Assembly: GCA_965227455.1 (NCBI GenBank)
Contig: OZ245752.1
Location: forward strand, 1,488,001-1,552,000
Length of the DNA: 64,000 nucleotides
Reading direction: 5' to 3'
DNA from: JABDIP01 sp965227455
GTDB taxonomy: Bacteria; Pseudomonadota; Alphaproteobacteria; DSM-16000; Inquilinaceae
A program made the translations under genes and the position numbers. Every line of letters begins with the position of its first letter. Positions within the stretch are counted from its first letter, which is position 1. Shown in pieces: positions 17,579 through 26,538 of the stretch. Under the pieces are notes generated by a model. It ran no database searches. It saw only the letters and a program-made list of their open reading frames with translations, and was not told the DNA's origin.

Positions 17579-18364
17579 GGTTGACCTCTCCTTCCTTCGC
17601 GACGTTGGGAGAACGTCGGAGATAGAGGGTCAACCTGAGGGGAAGTCCGGTATCCGTGGAGTGGTAGAGACCGGTACCGGCCGTCTTTACCCCTTCGCGC
17701 CTGGATTACGTCCGCTTCTCAGGGCATCGAGGGAATCGGAGCGCACTAAAAAAAGGCGCCAGTGGAGCTCGCAGAAGTCGGTCTGTCGCTGTAGACCCGA
17801 CACCCCCAACCCTATCGGCGTGCTCGCTATGGTAAAGGCGCCGCCTCGTGGGCGGCCCGCCTCCGGCGGCGCTGCGCGGCCTTGACCGCCGCTGCGCGCG
17901 CCGATCTGCCGGCGGCAGGTCGGCTCCGAGGGATGGCCGGGCGCCGGTCTCTCCAAGGGATGAAGGGGTCGATCGGATCGCTGAGCCGGCTCCCACCGCG
18001 CATCGACCTCGGCCGCTCCCGCGCCAGCTCGCGTCACCCGGATGGGCCGAGACGAGCCGCCGGCGGGGCCTGGCCGCGCCCGGCGCCGGCGGGCTCGGAG
18101 AGACCGGCGGCGCCCTGGCAAGGCCGCTCCGCGGGCGCTGCTTGGCTCGGCGAGCTTGCCCCTGCGGCCGGCGCAATTCGCCGCCGCAGGGGCTAGCGAG
18201 TAGCGAGCGGTGGCCGGCCCTTCAGGGCCGGACAGGCGCCCGGACGGCACGGATCACCGGCAAGAACTGGGTCATACCCGACGCAGTGCAAGTCACCGCT
18301 GCGGCCGCCTCGCGGTACGATTTCCACCCATCAACGCAAGCAAAAATGGGGAGATATCTCCCCT
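17579..18364. other. GC-rich stretch without a convincing gene
   Basis: I see no credible coding frame in these 786 bases. The frames present are arginine- and proline-rich and overlap on both strands, the usual artefact of very high GC. One perfect hairpin, CCGGCCC-TTCA-GGGCCGG, sits at 18214-18231. The part next to rdfS should contain the rdfS promoter, but I cannot place it. Confidence 0.5.
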
Positions 18365-18676
18365 CTAGTTACTGTCGCCGATGAGCTCCAGCCGGCCCTC
18401 GGCCCGCAGGATGGCCACGGCAGTCGGATTACCCGCCACCCGGTCCTTGGCCAGCTCCAGCCGGTCCCAGGGGTCCGTATTCTCTGCCATGATCGGCTCC
18501 CCCTCCTCGTCCCAGCCATCGAAGAGCCAGATCGGCGCCTGTCTGGCTTCTTCGTGCAGCCGCTCGACCATATTGATGTCCTCGCGCGCCACTTCCTGCG
18601 CGGCCGCGTAGCGGGGATCTCCCTCCGAGAAGAGCTCCGCGCGGTAGGTGTTCAGCACCGGGTGATCCATCAGCAT
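18365..18676 (-). CDS. small hypothetical protein
   Basis: A 103-residue acidic protein beginning MLMDHPVLNTYRAELFSEGD; the ATG is preceded at five bases by GGAGG, which decides the start over an upstream ATG. It is probably helical, with REDINMVERLHEEARQAPIW and DPWDRLELAKDRVAGNPTAV. Codon use looks normal for the element. I do not recognise a family. It lies alone between rdfS and ssb and is likely an ICE accessory protein. Confidence 0.6.
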   Translation of the reverse strand: MLMDHPVLNTYRAELFSEGDPRYAAAQEVAREDINMVERLHEEARQAPIWLFDGWDEEGEPIMAENTDPWDRLELAKDRVAGNPTAVAILRAEGRLELIGDSN

Positions 18677-19029
18677 CGTCGCCTCCATTGCTTGAGCAAA
18701 TGACGCCGTCCGCCGGACATGGCGGTCCCGGCGGGTCAAGGACGCGCCCGGAAGGGCGCGCCGCGTCAGCGGGCGGCGGGGGTGCCGATTTTTCCTGGAG
18801 CGCAGCGCAGCGGAGCGGAGGGAAAAATTGGGGGGACCGCCGATCCTTGAGGCGTCGGGAGCGCCATGTCACGCTGGGAAGGCGCGAGCGAGCCTTGTGT
18901 AGTTGCCGTTTGGCCGCGCTCTCGCCGCCCGCCCCGGGTGAGCTTGCGGCTTGCCGGGTGGTGCCTCGAGAGCGCAACGCGAGCCCGCATAGCGAACGAC
19001 CCGCATGCGTGCCGGCACATCCCCGGACA
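18677..19029. other. non-coding stretch with an A/T-armed inverted repeat
   Basis: No credible gene is visible between the small hypothetical gene and the ssb terminator. An inverted repeat ATTTTTCC...GGAAAAAT spans 18788-18828, with a purine-rich GC loop made of repeated GCGCAGC/GGAGCGG units. Its A/T arms stand out in the very GC-rich surroundings, and it may form a structured RNA or a protein site. Confidence 0.45.
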
Positions 19030-19066
19030 CGGAAAGAGCCCCCGCACCGGCGACGATGCGGGGGCC
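19030..19066 (-). terminator. Rho-independent terminator after ssb
   Basis: A perfect nine-bp stem, GCCCCCGCA paired with TGCGGGGGC around a ten-base loop, lies just past the ssb stop. Read on the minus strand it is followed by TCTTTCC. Position and orientation fit termination of the ssb transcript. Confidence 0.75.
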
Positions 19067-19079
19067 CATTGGCGGTCCG

Positions 19080-19481
19080 TCAGAACGGGATGTCGTCGTC
19101 CAGGTCCGCGGGCGCCTCGCTGGTGGCGCCGTCGCCGGAGCCGCTGGCGGGCTCGCCGGCGCCGTTCTTCTTGGCGACGATGCCGAACTGCGTGGTGACG
19201 AGGTCGGTCGTGTAGTGCTTCTCGCCGTCCTTCTCGTAGGAGCCTTCCTGGATGCGCCCGGCGCAGCCGACCAGGTCGCCGACGGCGACGTACTTGTCGA
19301 TGTAGCTGCGCGTTGCCGGCCGGAAGACGGTGACGTTGTTGAAGTAGGCCCGCTTGCTCCACTCGCCGTTGCCGTCGCGGCTCGGCAGGTTGGCGGCGAT
19401 CCGCACCTTGGTCACCTCGCCGAACTTCTTGACGTCCGCGACCCGGCCGATCAGTTCGAAGTGGTTCTTGTCGTAAGCCAT
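19080..19481 (-). CDS. ssb: single-stranded DNA-binding protein
   Basis: A 133-residue SSB with an N-terminal OB fold (about residues 1 to 105) starting MAYDKNHFELIGRVADVKKF. It has a short linker rich in Gly/Ala/Ser and the typical acidic tip DLDDDIPF that recruits partner proteins. Conjugative elements carry their own SSB to coat incoming or displaced strands. The start is set by the AGAGGAG ribosome site before MAYDKN; the longer frame upstream is not needed. A nested hairpin lies in the leader. Confidence 0.93.
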   Translation of the reverse strand: MAYDKNHFELIGRVADVKKFGEVTKVRIAANLPSRDGNGEWSKRAYFNNVTVFRPATRSYIDKYVAVGDLVGCAGRIQEGSYEKDGEKHYTTDLVTTQFGIVAKKNGAGEPASGSGDGATSEAPADLDDDIPF

Positions 19482-19504
19482 CGTCTTGCTCCTCTGCTGG
19501 CGTT

Positions 19505-19596
19505 GTTGACGCCCTCGTGGGAGCGCGACGACCGCCGGCGTCAACCGAAAGGCCGAGGGTCCGCGGAGCGGAAACGGCCTTGGCAGGTTGACGCCA
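19505..19596 (-). repeat. nested inverted repeats in the ssb leader
   Basis: The nonamer GTTGACGCC or its complement occurs three times: 19505-19513, 19537-19545 (inverted) and 19587-19595. The last two form the ends of a hairpin with arms GGCGTCAACC/GGTTGACGCC, enclosing a second stem AGGCCG/CGGCCT. The first and second copies can pair as an alternative, so two exclusive structures are possible upstream of ssb. This resembles an attenuator-like or protein-binding leader; the function is inferred. Confidence 0.6.
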
Positions 19597-19599
19597 TAA

Positions 19600-20365
19600 G
19601 GCGGGCGCGGCGCTACACGTAGGGGTCACGGCAACAACGCGGACGGCAGAGGGAAGACGGCCTTGCGACGATCCAACCGCTGAAATGTTCGGACAGGCCG
19701 TGAACGGAAGAGAAGGCCATGGCAAAAACCAGTGTGCGGCCATGCGAGCCGACGAGCCGAGAGGGAACGGCAGTCAAAGCGAGGGCTTCAACCGGCGTCA
19801 CGGTCTACCGGTCCAATGAGCCGAAGCAGAGGAGAGGAAGGCAGGCGTCGGTCCGGCAGACGGTCCGTGGAAGACCAAGGGATGGGCTCCAAAGAGCCGG
19901 CGAAAGAGCGCACGAACGACGGTGTTGCCCCGGATCGGCCAGGACGTGCCAGAAACGGCGGGCTTGCCCCAACGGGCAGCGGAAGGCGCGGTGGCAGCGG
20001 ACCGGCGAGCCGTTCCGGTTGGCCCGAGGCTGGCTACGCCCTCACCGCGCGGGCCTTGTAGGAACCCGATACGAACTTGCTCTACCGCCTCCGTCCACAG
20101 CCGGTAGGAAGTGAAAACGTCCCGTCAGTCTTACTACAGGGTCGCTTTAGACGAAGGGGCGGGGGCGAAAGACGGCCGGACTAGGCCCTTTAAGAAAGGC
20201 AGGAATCGACCAATAAGTGGTCTTTCTGTATGGTCGTTTGCAACGTCGGCCTCATCCTAAAAAACGGACATCCGCCGGTGAGAGGATCGGCGGCGAAACC
20301 TCGTGAATTCTGAACTTTTAGAGGCATTACTTCTTCCGGATACAAACCCTGAGCCACGTCTTTGT
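19600..20365. other. long non-coding stretch beside the Argonaute-fusion gene
   Basis: About 770 bases without a convincing gene. The plus strand is purine-rich between 19690 and 20110 and supports only arginine-rich frames with no recognisable domain. Toward 20200-20365 the GC content drops, merging into the lower-GC cargo gene. I looked for a group II intron, a reverse transcriptase and a structured RNA and could not support any. Confidence 0.45.
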
Positions 20366-23300
20366 CTAAATAAACCATGGCGTTCTTTCCAGAACCGGAT
20401 GAAGCGTAAATGGGCTATCCGGCTGGCGTTGGAATGCCGCTGTCAGATAGGCAATGTCCTTTGCATACTTCGTCGTGATCGGCTCGCCGCAAAGTGAGTC
20501 CGTCGACGCCCAGTTCAGCTTCGTCAACCCGAGCACCTGCCGCGCAAGAGAGCGATGATCGATGGCCGGTCGGGCGCCATCCGCACCCGGCTCGACATAC
20601 ACATTGATCTCCAAGGCCTGAGGCGTGCCAATCGTCTTGCGATACTGATTGTAGCCAGTCGTTGACAAGTAAATCTGATTGCCAGCGCCAATCACATATC
20701 GACCGCGCGCCACTGACCCGTCAGTTTCCGCACGCTCATCGAACAGGCGCACCGGATGGTGGGTGTTGATCCAGACGAAAACGTAAGTTCCGTGGGGCCG
20801 TATCGTTCGTGCGCCGCGCAGAATGGCGTCACGATCCGAGCGGCTGAATTTCGCAGAATAGTGGAAATATATCGTAGGAGACTGGCCGAGATTTAGCTTC
20901 TTCATCGTCTCAGCAACCAAGTGCTCATAATGCTTCTCACGATCGTTATAGGGGACCGCCTCATTGCCGCCCGAATAAAACTCCCAGCGGCCGTATTGAT
21001 TGAAGACATTGGCGAAGCCAATTACGCGTTCATCCATCGCGGCTCCCCGATTACTCGTGTAGGAGAGACCAACAAAAAAGTCTGCATCCGGTATGGACTC
21101 CGGCAGCACCCAGGGGGTAACCCCCGTCTTGGCGACGACGTTGAGCGCGAGATTGAGGTCTTTATAGTCTGGATTGCTCAAGGTAGGGCTGTCGACCATC
21201 TGCGAAGGAATGCCAGCTTCGAGCAGTACACGCTTCGCCTGATAGTACGGTGAGAAAACATCATCCAGCGCAAACCCGCTTTCCGGTGTGTGTACAAGTA
21301 GAACCCTGTCCAGCTTCTGATTGCCGCTCCATTCAGGATAGGCCTCGACCAAGCGACGGCATTCGTCATCCACCCGAATATCCTTCGCGGAAGACACTTG
21401 GGCGAGTCTAAGCCGTGTCGAGAATGTTTGCTCAGAACCCTTGTATCGATGTTTCCCAACCTGCAGGCGTGCGATCAGATCGCGCATTGGCTGCTCAAAT
21501 CCTGGTTCAACAACGGCGACGAGTTCAATGTCGCGCGGGCTGTCCTGGTAGGCGCCAAACTGTGTAATGCCATCGCGAATGTTTGCGGTCGATCGCTTCT
21601 GGCTGAACTCGACATCGGGCTCTTGGATTTTACTGATGCGCAAGGCCCGCCTGCCGTCACCCTCTTCGTGAAGGCGCAAGGGCTGATCGCCGAGCTTCAC
21701 TGTCAACGTGCCGGCCGTGACTGGAAAAACGTTCTCCCTCAACGTTCCAGCCATTGCCGCAATCCGACGCGCACGCTCGCGAGCTGCTCCGCTGATCGTC
21801 GACAAAGCCGCGGTCTTGATCGCCCGAGCCAGATCGTAATTGGGCGCGGCGTTTCGAACCAACGCATCAAGCTGGTCCCGGCGCAGATTGGGATAAAGCT
21901 TGTTGGCCGGCAGCGTGATCTCTACATCGCTATCGAAAAGACGCACCGTGACATGATCGCCCATCACCGACAGGATGCGCCCGCGCTCGGCTTTGCCATC
22001 GACCGTCGCAAACGCCTTCAAGCCGATGAGCAAACCGCGATCGAACCGTGCCGCCGCTTCCTGGGCAGTCAAAACGCTTTGAACCTGAAGAGTGAAATCG
22101 ATCGACATATAGCCCCTGTCGTAGAAGGACCGGACCGTTAGCTCGTAGGCCGGAATCAGTCGCACGACCTTCCTAAGCGCGTCGGGCATCCGTTCCTGGG
22201 CGCCTTTCAGATGCACGATCACCCGGCCCTTGCTGAATTTGTCGATCACCCAGCCCTCAGCGACGAGCTTGTCGCAAAGGGCGGCCAGGAACACGCGGCG
22301 TTGTTCACGGTCTCCGCTGCGCGCGCCACCCTCGTCAAGGCCTTCGAGGGGATAGAGATTGGTGAATTCATCCGAAGTTACCTTCTCCTTGAGAGCAAGT
22401 CCCGTCGGCTTCGCCTCGCGTCGTTCTGCGTCGTTGCGCAAGATTACACGGGTCTCTGCGGGGCGGTTCTCATAGATCGGCGACGGCAGTCCGAGTAAGT
22501 CCATTTCATCGCGCATCCGCCGAGTGCCCTCACGTATCGCTTTTACATACGCTGCGCCATGGGCATCTTTCATGGACCGCAGCCAATCCATAAGTTTCGG
22601 ATTTCGCAGCGCGCTTTCCAGTTGGAACTCGCTGAGCCTGAAGCTCGGCGGAACATTGACCTGTTGTTGAAGCCGCCCAGGACTCTTCACGACAAAAGCA
22701 TCCGTATACTTCTCACACACAATCGGATGCCCGATCGCATAGTCGCGGTGGGCGACCGCGTTGACTACCGCCTCGTCAATGGCAATCGGTGGATATTCCG
22801 GTTCGGAAACAAATCCGCCATCGGGGGCGCGCAATTCGTAGGTTTTGAAGAATCCCGACTCGGTCACGAACGTTCGGAAATCTCTGATCTGCTCCGTCAG
22901 CGTGCCGTCGAAATCCTTGTCGAACGTTGGCGTTGGACGCTCATCCTCGTCATCAAAACCGCAGTCGAACCTCAATAGCCGGACGTAGGCATGGGCAAGC
23001 ACTCGGCGGGGGTTTGAAGCGAAGAACAATAAGCCAGCATTCGACCATTCCCACGCCTCCGTCCTGCCGTTGATTGCGCCGGCCTCGCGCAAGATATCTT
23101 CGACGCCGCGATCCTTCCGATACCCTTTACTCTTGATGAACTCATCGACCACAGCGGTGTCGGCGTCCGCCACGTCGAACGGGTCAGCAGGCATGCGTTC
23201 GAAATCGACGACCTTCCGGTCGCGCTTCACTTGGTCGAGTTCGACCCCTTGCAGCCGAATTGTAGTCGGCCCTTTGCGTATCCAGGCCGCCTCGTCGGAG

Positions 23301-23722
23301 ATACGACAGCAAAACGTTCGCTCGTCAGGAACTACCATGAACAGGGCCACCTGCCTTGTCTCCTCGCCAACCTTGACAGTGTGGAGCTTTGAGGGAATCG
23401 AGGCTCCCTTGAGCGATTTCAGCCCCAGAAGCGCCGATTTCTGGTTCTCCGTTAGATGATCGACGCCGGGCACTTCCCCGGTCTTTGAAACCCCGAAAAC
23501 CAGCAGCCCGCCTGTGGCGTTGGCGAAGCCGGACATGGTTTTTTCAGCGTGTTTTGTCAGATTGTCGACGGCTGATTTCGACACTTTGCCGTTGCCATCG
23601 ATTTCGCCGGCCTGCTTCCGATCGAAATGCTGCCCTTCGAATTTATTGTCATCGGCGCAGGACACGAACGTCCAATGGGCGTCAGGGTAAGCATAAACAG
23701 ATCTGAAGTCCGGTGTCGGCAT
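20366..23722 (-). CDS. Schlafen/AlbA_2-HATPase-APAZ-MID-PIWI fusion protein (Argonaute-like, candidate defence gene)
   Basis: A single intact 1118-residue protein. Residues about 25-165 form a Schlafen-type AlbA_2 domain (EGQHFDRK at 29-36, GFANATGGLLVFGV at 65-78). Residues about 190-430 match the RecG-like HATPase_c_4 module (IAIDEAVVNAVAHRDY at 313-328, DAFVVKSPGRL at 341-351). Residues about 515-690 resemble an Argonaute N/L1 or APAZ region. From about 700 it is L2-MID-PIWI. The MID pocket for a guide 5' phosphate is complete: Tyr826, Lys830, Gln841, Lys865. The PIWI ending LTKLNWASTD is typical. The catalytic tetrad is lost: Ser887 replaces the first Asp (FFVGLSYT) and Ser956 the next (HYSAK). 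By family logic, a guide-loaded dead PIWI would sense a target and switch on the AlbA half. GC looks lower than the backbone, as for transferred cargo. Confidence 0.88.
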   Translation of the reverse strand: MPTPDFRSVYAYPDAHWTFVSCADDNKFEGQHFDRKQAGEIDGNGKVSKSAVDNLTKHAEKTMSGFANATGGLLVFGVSKTGEVPGVDHLTENQKSALLGLKSLKGASIPSKLHTVKVGEETRQVALFMVVPDERTFCCRISDEAAWIRKGPTTIRLQGVELDQVKRDRKVVDFERMPADPFDVADADTAVVDEFIKSKGYRKDRGVEDILREAGAINGRTEAWEWSNAGLLFFASNPRRVLAHAYVRLLRFDCGFDDEDERPTPTFDKDFDGTLTEQIRDFRTFVTESGFFKTYELRAPDGGFVSEPEYPPIAIDEAVVNAVAHRDYAIGHPIVCEKYTDAFVVKSPGRLQQQVNVPPSFRLSEFQLESALRNPKLMDWLRSMKDAHGAAYVKAIREGTRRMRDEMDLLGLPSPIYENRPAETRVILRNDAERREAKPTGLALKEKVTSDEFTNLYPLEGLDEGGARSGDREQRRVFLAALCDKLVAEGWVIDKFSKGRVIVHLKGAQERMPDALRKVVRLIPAYELTVRSFYDRGYMSIDFTLQVQSVLTAQEAAARFDRGLLIGLKAFATVDGKAERGRILSVMGDHVTVRLFDSDVEITLPANKLYPNLRRDQLDALVRNAAPNYDLARAIKTAALSTISGAARERARRIAAMAGTLRENVFPVTAGTLTVKLGDQPLRLHEEGDGRRALRISKIQEPDVEFSQKRSTANIRDGITQFGAYQDSPRDIELVAVVEPGFEQPMRDLIARLQVGKHRYKGSEQTFSTRLRLAQVSSAKDIRVDDECRRLVEAYPEWSGNQKLDRVLLVHTPESGFALDDVFSPYYQAKRVLLEAGIPSQMVDSPTLSNPDYKDLNLALNVVAKTGVTPWVLPESIPDADFFVGLSYTSNRGAAMDERVIGFANVFNQYGRWEFYSGGNEAVPYNDREKHYEHLVAETMKKLNLGQSPTIYFHYSAKFSRSDRDAILRGARTIRPHGTYVFVWINTHHPVRLFDERAETDGSVARGRYVIGAGNQIYLSTTGYNQYRKTIGTPQALEINVYVEPGADGARPAIDHRSLARQVLGLTKLNWASTDSLCGEPITTKYAKDIAYLTAAFQRQPDSPFTLHPVLERTPWFI

Positions 23723-24205
23723 CGATCGATATGGGAATCAAGACGTAGAAGTTAGCCGTAGATGTAGTTGTTAACACTCATTCTAGCACAAGGGATAGCA
23801 TTTTGGGGCCATCCGCCGACATGCGCTTCATCTTATGCCGGGTGAGCGTTACCGCACTGCTCCAAAGGGTACGTCGATTTAGTATTTATCCGAATCCGGC
23901 TAATTCCCATCACTACTCTTGCTCCTCGTTCGAACCTATTCAATCCTTGTTTAAGGGCGAGTTTTCAATGACTGCTCTGGCGCCCGAAGCACAGGTGAAC
24001 GACCTCTTCCTGGATGACTGCATTGAGCCGTGGTAGGTCATCCACTTCGGCTCGTGGCCTCGGGTGCCGATGCAAACCGATCAGGCGCTTTGGTAGACCA
24101 GAGGAAGAGTGCCGGAGCAACACGTTCATAGCCGCCCCGGTGGGGAGCGTGCGACAGGCGGCTCCGCCGGAGCGGAGCCGCCTGAGACGGCGAGCAGTGA
24201 AGCGA
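23723..24205. other. intergenic stretch upstream of the Argonaute fusion, with a perfect hairpin
   Basis: No credible gene. The part next to the fusion gene (about 23745-23960) is AT-richer and should hold its promoter. At 24155-24184 lies a perfect 13-bp hairpin CAGGCGGCTCCGC-CGGA-GCGGAGCCGCCTG, just after the DUF2493 stop on the minus strand. It has no T tract, so it may be a Rho-dependent end, a transcript stabiliser or a repeat. Confidence 0.5.
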
Positions 24206-25156
24206 TCAGCTCGGATCGCGGAAGTCGGCGACGCGGATGCCGAGGCGTCTGGCCTTGTCGACCAGGTTGTCGGTGATGCCGGAGCCCGGGAAGGCCACGA
24301 TACCCACGGGCACTGTGTCGAGCAGCGCGTCGTTGCGCTTGAAGGGGGCCGCGTTCCTGTGGCGGTTCCAGTCGGGCTTGAAAACGACCTGGGCGACGCC
24401 TCGGTTCTCGGCCCACTTAGCGGCGATCAACTCGGCGCCGCGGGGCGATCCGCCGTGCAGCAGGACCATCTCCGTGTGCTTGGCGCGGACCTTGTCGAGG
24501 ACGGCCCAGATGCGGTTGTGGTCCTGGTAGTCGACGCCGCCGGTAATAGCGATGCGCGCGCCCTCGGGCAGGAACGTCTCGGTCTCGCGGCGGCGCTTGG
24601 CGTTGAGGTAGTCGCGGCTGTCGATGACCGCGGCCGTAAGTGCGGCGCGGCTGACCCTGGAGCCGGAACGGGGCCGCCAGGCCGAACCGGTCTGGGCCTC
24701 GAAGAGCTCGGCCGCGGTGTCGCGCAGGAACTCGAAGGCGTTGCGCTGCTCCAGCAGCGTAAGGCCCTGGGCGATCAGCCGTTCCAGTTCGACCGAGCGG
24801 ATCTCGGAGCCGTCCTGCTCGCGCTGGGAGCGCCGCTGGGCGCCCTCGTTGTCGTCGAGCCGGCGCTGCACGCGGTCGATCTTGCGATGGAACAGGTTGA
24901 CCAGGGACCACAGCAGGTCCTCCGCGTCGTCCTCGAGGCGGGTGTTCGCGAAGAGGCCGGCGAAGATGTCGAAGGCGTCGGAGAGCGCGTTGCGGCAGTC
25001 CCCGGCCTCGGGCAGCGGCCGGCGGTCGGGCTCGTCCTCGCCGGGCCTGAGGCCGTAGAGGGCGATCTCGTCCAGCAGGTGTGCGGTGGCGGTGGTGCCA
25101 GGCAATGCTGGATGGGCGGCGCCGTCGAGGCTGCGGTGGGGTTCGATGAGGGTCAT
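24206..25156 (-). CDS. DUF2493 (YspA/SLOG-like) protein
   Basis: A 316-residue protein with an N-terminal helical region of about 200 residues and a C-terminal DUF2493 domain (about 210 to 315). The domain shows RIAITGGVDYQDHNRIWAVL, MVLLHGGSPRGAELIAAKWA, VVFKPDWNRHRNAAPFKRND and VGIVAFPGSGITDN. DUF2493 belongs to the YpsA/SLOG-like Rossmann folds thought to bind nucleotides or ADP-ribose-like ligands. The start is the ATG preceded by AGGAG; the frame upstream is GC-rich filler. It is a frequent backbone gene of ICEs and plasmids of this type, role unknown. Confidence 0.88.
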   Translation of the reverse strand: MTLIEPHRSLDGAAHPALPGTTATAHLLDEIALYGLRPGEDEPDRRPLPEAGDCRNALSDAFDIFAGLFANTRLEDDAEDLLWSLVNLFHRKIDRVQRRLDDNEGAQRRSQREQDGSEIRSVELERLIAQGLTLLEQRNAFEFLRDTAAELFEAQTGSAWRPRSGSRVSRAALTAAVIDSRDYLNAKRRRETETFLPEGARIAITGGVDYQDHNRIWAVLDKVRAKHTEMVLLHGGSPRGAELIAAKWAENRGVAQVVFKPDWNRHRNAAPFKRNDALLDTVPVGIVAFPGSGITDNLVDKARRLGIRVADFRDPS

Positions 25157-25371
25157 GGGCCGTCTCCTGAAGCTGCTCCGGCCGCGCCGATCGCGGCCTT
25201 GATGGCGGTCCTGGAGCGGAGGCGCCGGGCCCGCGCGCAAGGGCGGCCGGGCGGAGGGGGATCGCCCGCGCTGCACAAGCGCAGCGCGGAAGCGCGGGGA
25301 GACCGCCCGGCCGGGCGAAGCCTTCACCCTTGCGCCTTTCGCGGGCCCCGCCGCCGCTAGACCGCCGCCCT
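25157..25371. other. GC-rich spacer between the DUF2493 and Toprim genes
   Basis: A 215-base gap without a gene. It contains complementary GC-rich blocks (GGGCGGCCGGGCGG near 25245 and CCGCCCGGCCGGGCG near 25303) that could pair into a long stem enclosing a second stem CGCGCTGC/GCAGCGCG. It may be a structured leader for the DUF2493 gene. Confidence 0.4.
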
Positions 25372-26496
25372 TCAAGGCCGCAGGCGCGGCCCTTCCGGAG
25401 CAGCCGGGAAGACAGACTTGGCCGTCCGGCGAGCCCGCCATGATGGAGCGGCGGCGTCCCGTACTGATCCCCCGGCGGCCGCCAGCGCGGGCCGCAGGAG
25501 CCTCCGCACACGGGCGGTGAAGGCGGCCCGGCCGAGCGCCCGCAGGTCCTCGTTGAAGTCGCCGAGGCGCGGCACGAGATCGTAGACGGCGACGTCCTCG
25601 GCCTCGGCCCGGACGCGCAGGCGCGTGGCAGCGCGGCGGCCCGCTGTGCCGCAGTCCCGGGCGATCCAGAGCCGCCCGAGCGCCGGCGGCAGGACCAGCC
25701 CGGCGAGGTGATTGGCCGAGAGGGCGGCAACCATGGCCAGCTCGGGACAGGCGCTCTTGAGCGAGAGCAGGGTCTCGACGCCCTCACCCGCGACCAGGTC
25801 GCGCGAGGTGCGGCCGAAGCGGACGCCGTGGCCAAGATGGGGACCGAGGGAGCGCTTGGGCGCCGGGACGGCAGCCAGCACCGGTGCGCCGGGGTCGATC
25901 CAGATGCGGTGGACGCCGACGACCCGGCTGTCCAGGTCAGTGATCGCGGCAAGCAAGGCGGGGAGGCGCCGCAGGGGCGCATGATCGTCGGCTCGATAGT
26001 AGACACGGTCGTGATAGCGCAGCGCCGGGAAGCGGATCCGCCAGATCCCGCGAGCACGGAGATAGCGCTCCGCCGGCGTGCCGCCGACCGGACCCGCCGC
26101 CGCCCAGAGCCGGCGCGCGGCCTCGGCCTTCGGCCGCCGCCGTGGGCTTGTCCGCCGTGACGGCTGCGGTGCCGCCGCCGGCGAGGCGCCCACGAAGGTC
26201 CGCGCCTCCGCCATGGCCTCCTGCAGCGTCGCAAGACCCTGGTTCAGCCGGATCAAGTCGAGCAGGTCGCCGTGCTCGCCGGTTGCGGCGTCGGTCCATT
26301 TGCCGATCCGGCCGGGGCCCTCGAGGCGGACATAGAGGCTCCGGCCCTTGCTGTTGTGCACGTCGCCCACGCTCCACCAGGCGCCCTGCCGGCGACCGTT
26401 GGAGAGGTAGTGGCGGCACACCGCCTCGGCATCCTCCGCGAGACGGCGAGCCATCACCGCGGCCGTCGTCACGGCGATTGTGTCTTCTGAGTACAT
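25372..26496 (-). CDS. Toprim-domain protein (plasmid/ICE primase-like, DUF7146 type)
   Basis: A 374-residue protein. The N-terminal part (about 15 to 110) has a CHC2-like layout without zinc cysteines (GAWWSVGDVHNSKGRSLYVRL, GKWTDAATGEHGDLLDLIRL). The middle part has GGTPAERYLRARGI. The C-terminal Toprim core has LVAGEGVETLLSLKSACPEL, VAALSANHLAGL and LWIARDCGTAGRRAA. Such proteins are annotated as Toprim or DUF7146 and probably act as primase-like factors in element replication or strand synthesis. The Asp-x-Asp of active Toprims appears as ARDCGTAG, so catalysis is uncertain. The start follows a GGAGAT site. The leader carries the shared motif described separately. Confidence 0.85.
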   Translation of the reverse strand: MYSEDTIAVTTAAVMARRLAEDAEAVCRHYLSNGRRQGAWWSVGDVHNSKGRSLYVRLEGPGRIGKWTDAATGEHGDLLDLIRLNQGLATLQEAMAEARTFVGASPAAAPQPSRRTSPRRRPKAEAARRLWAAAGPVGGTPAERYLRARGIWRIRFPALRYHDRVYYRADDHAPLRRLPALLAAITDLDSRVVGVHRIWIDPGAPVLAAVPAPKRSLGPHLGHGVRFGRTSRDLVAGEGVETLLSLKSACPELAMVAALSANHLAGLVLPPALGRLWIARDCGTAGRRAATRLRVRAEAEDVAVYDLVPRLGDFNEDLRALGRAAFTARVRRLLRPALAAAGGSVRDAAAPSWRARRTAKSVFPAAPEGPRLRP

Positions 26497-26538
26497 GGTG
26501 GATCTCCGGTGAGACGAGGGATGCGATGAGCCAGCCGG

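Noticed and set aside
17577..18384. Several overlapping frames on both strands after rdfS
   Set aside because: All are Arg/Pro/Gly-rich, overlap each other and lack ribosome sites or known domains.
19690..20115. Possible group II intron or short plus-strand protein next to ssb
   Set aside because: No reverse transcriptase, no domain V-like hairpin that I could find, and the frames are low-complexity.
23803..24036. A small plus-strand gene upstream of the Argonaute fusion, possibly a partner
   Set aside because: No ribosome site, no conserved pattern. It lies in the presumed promoter region.
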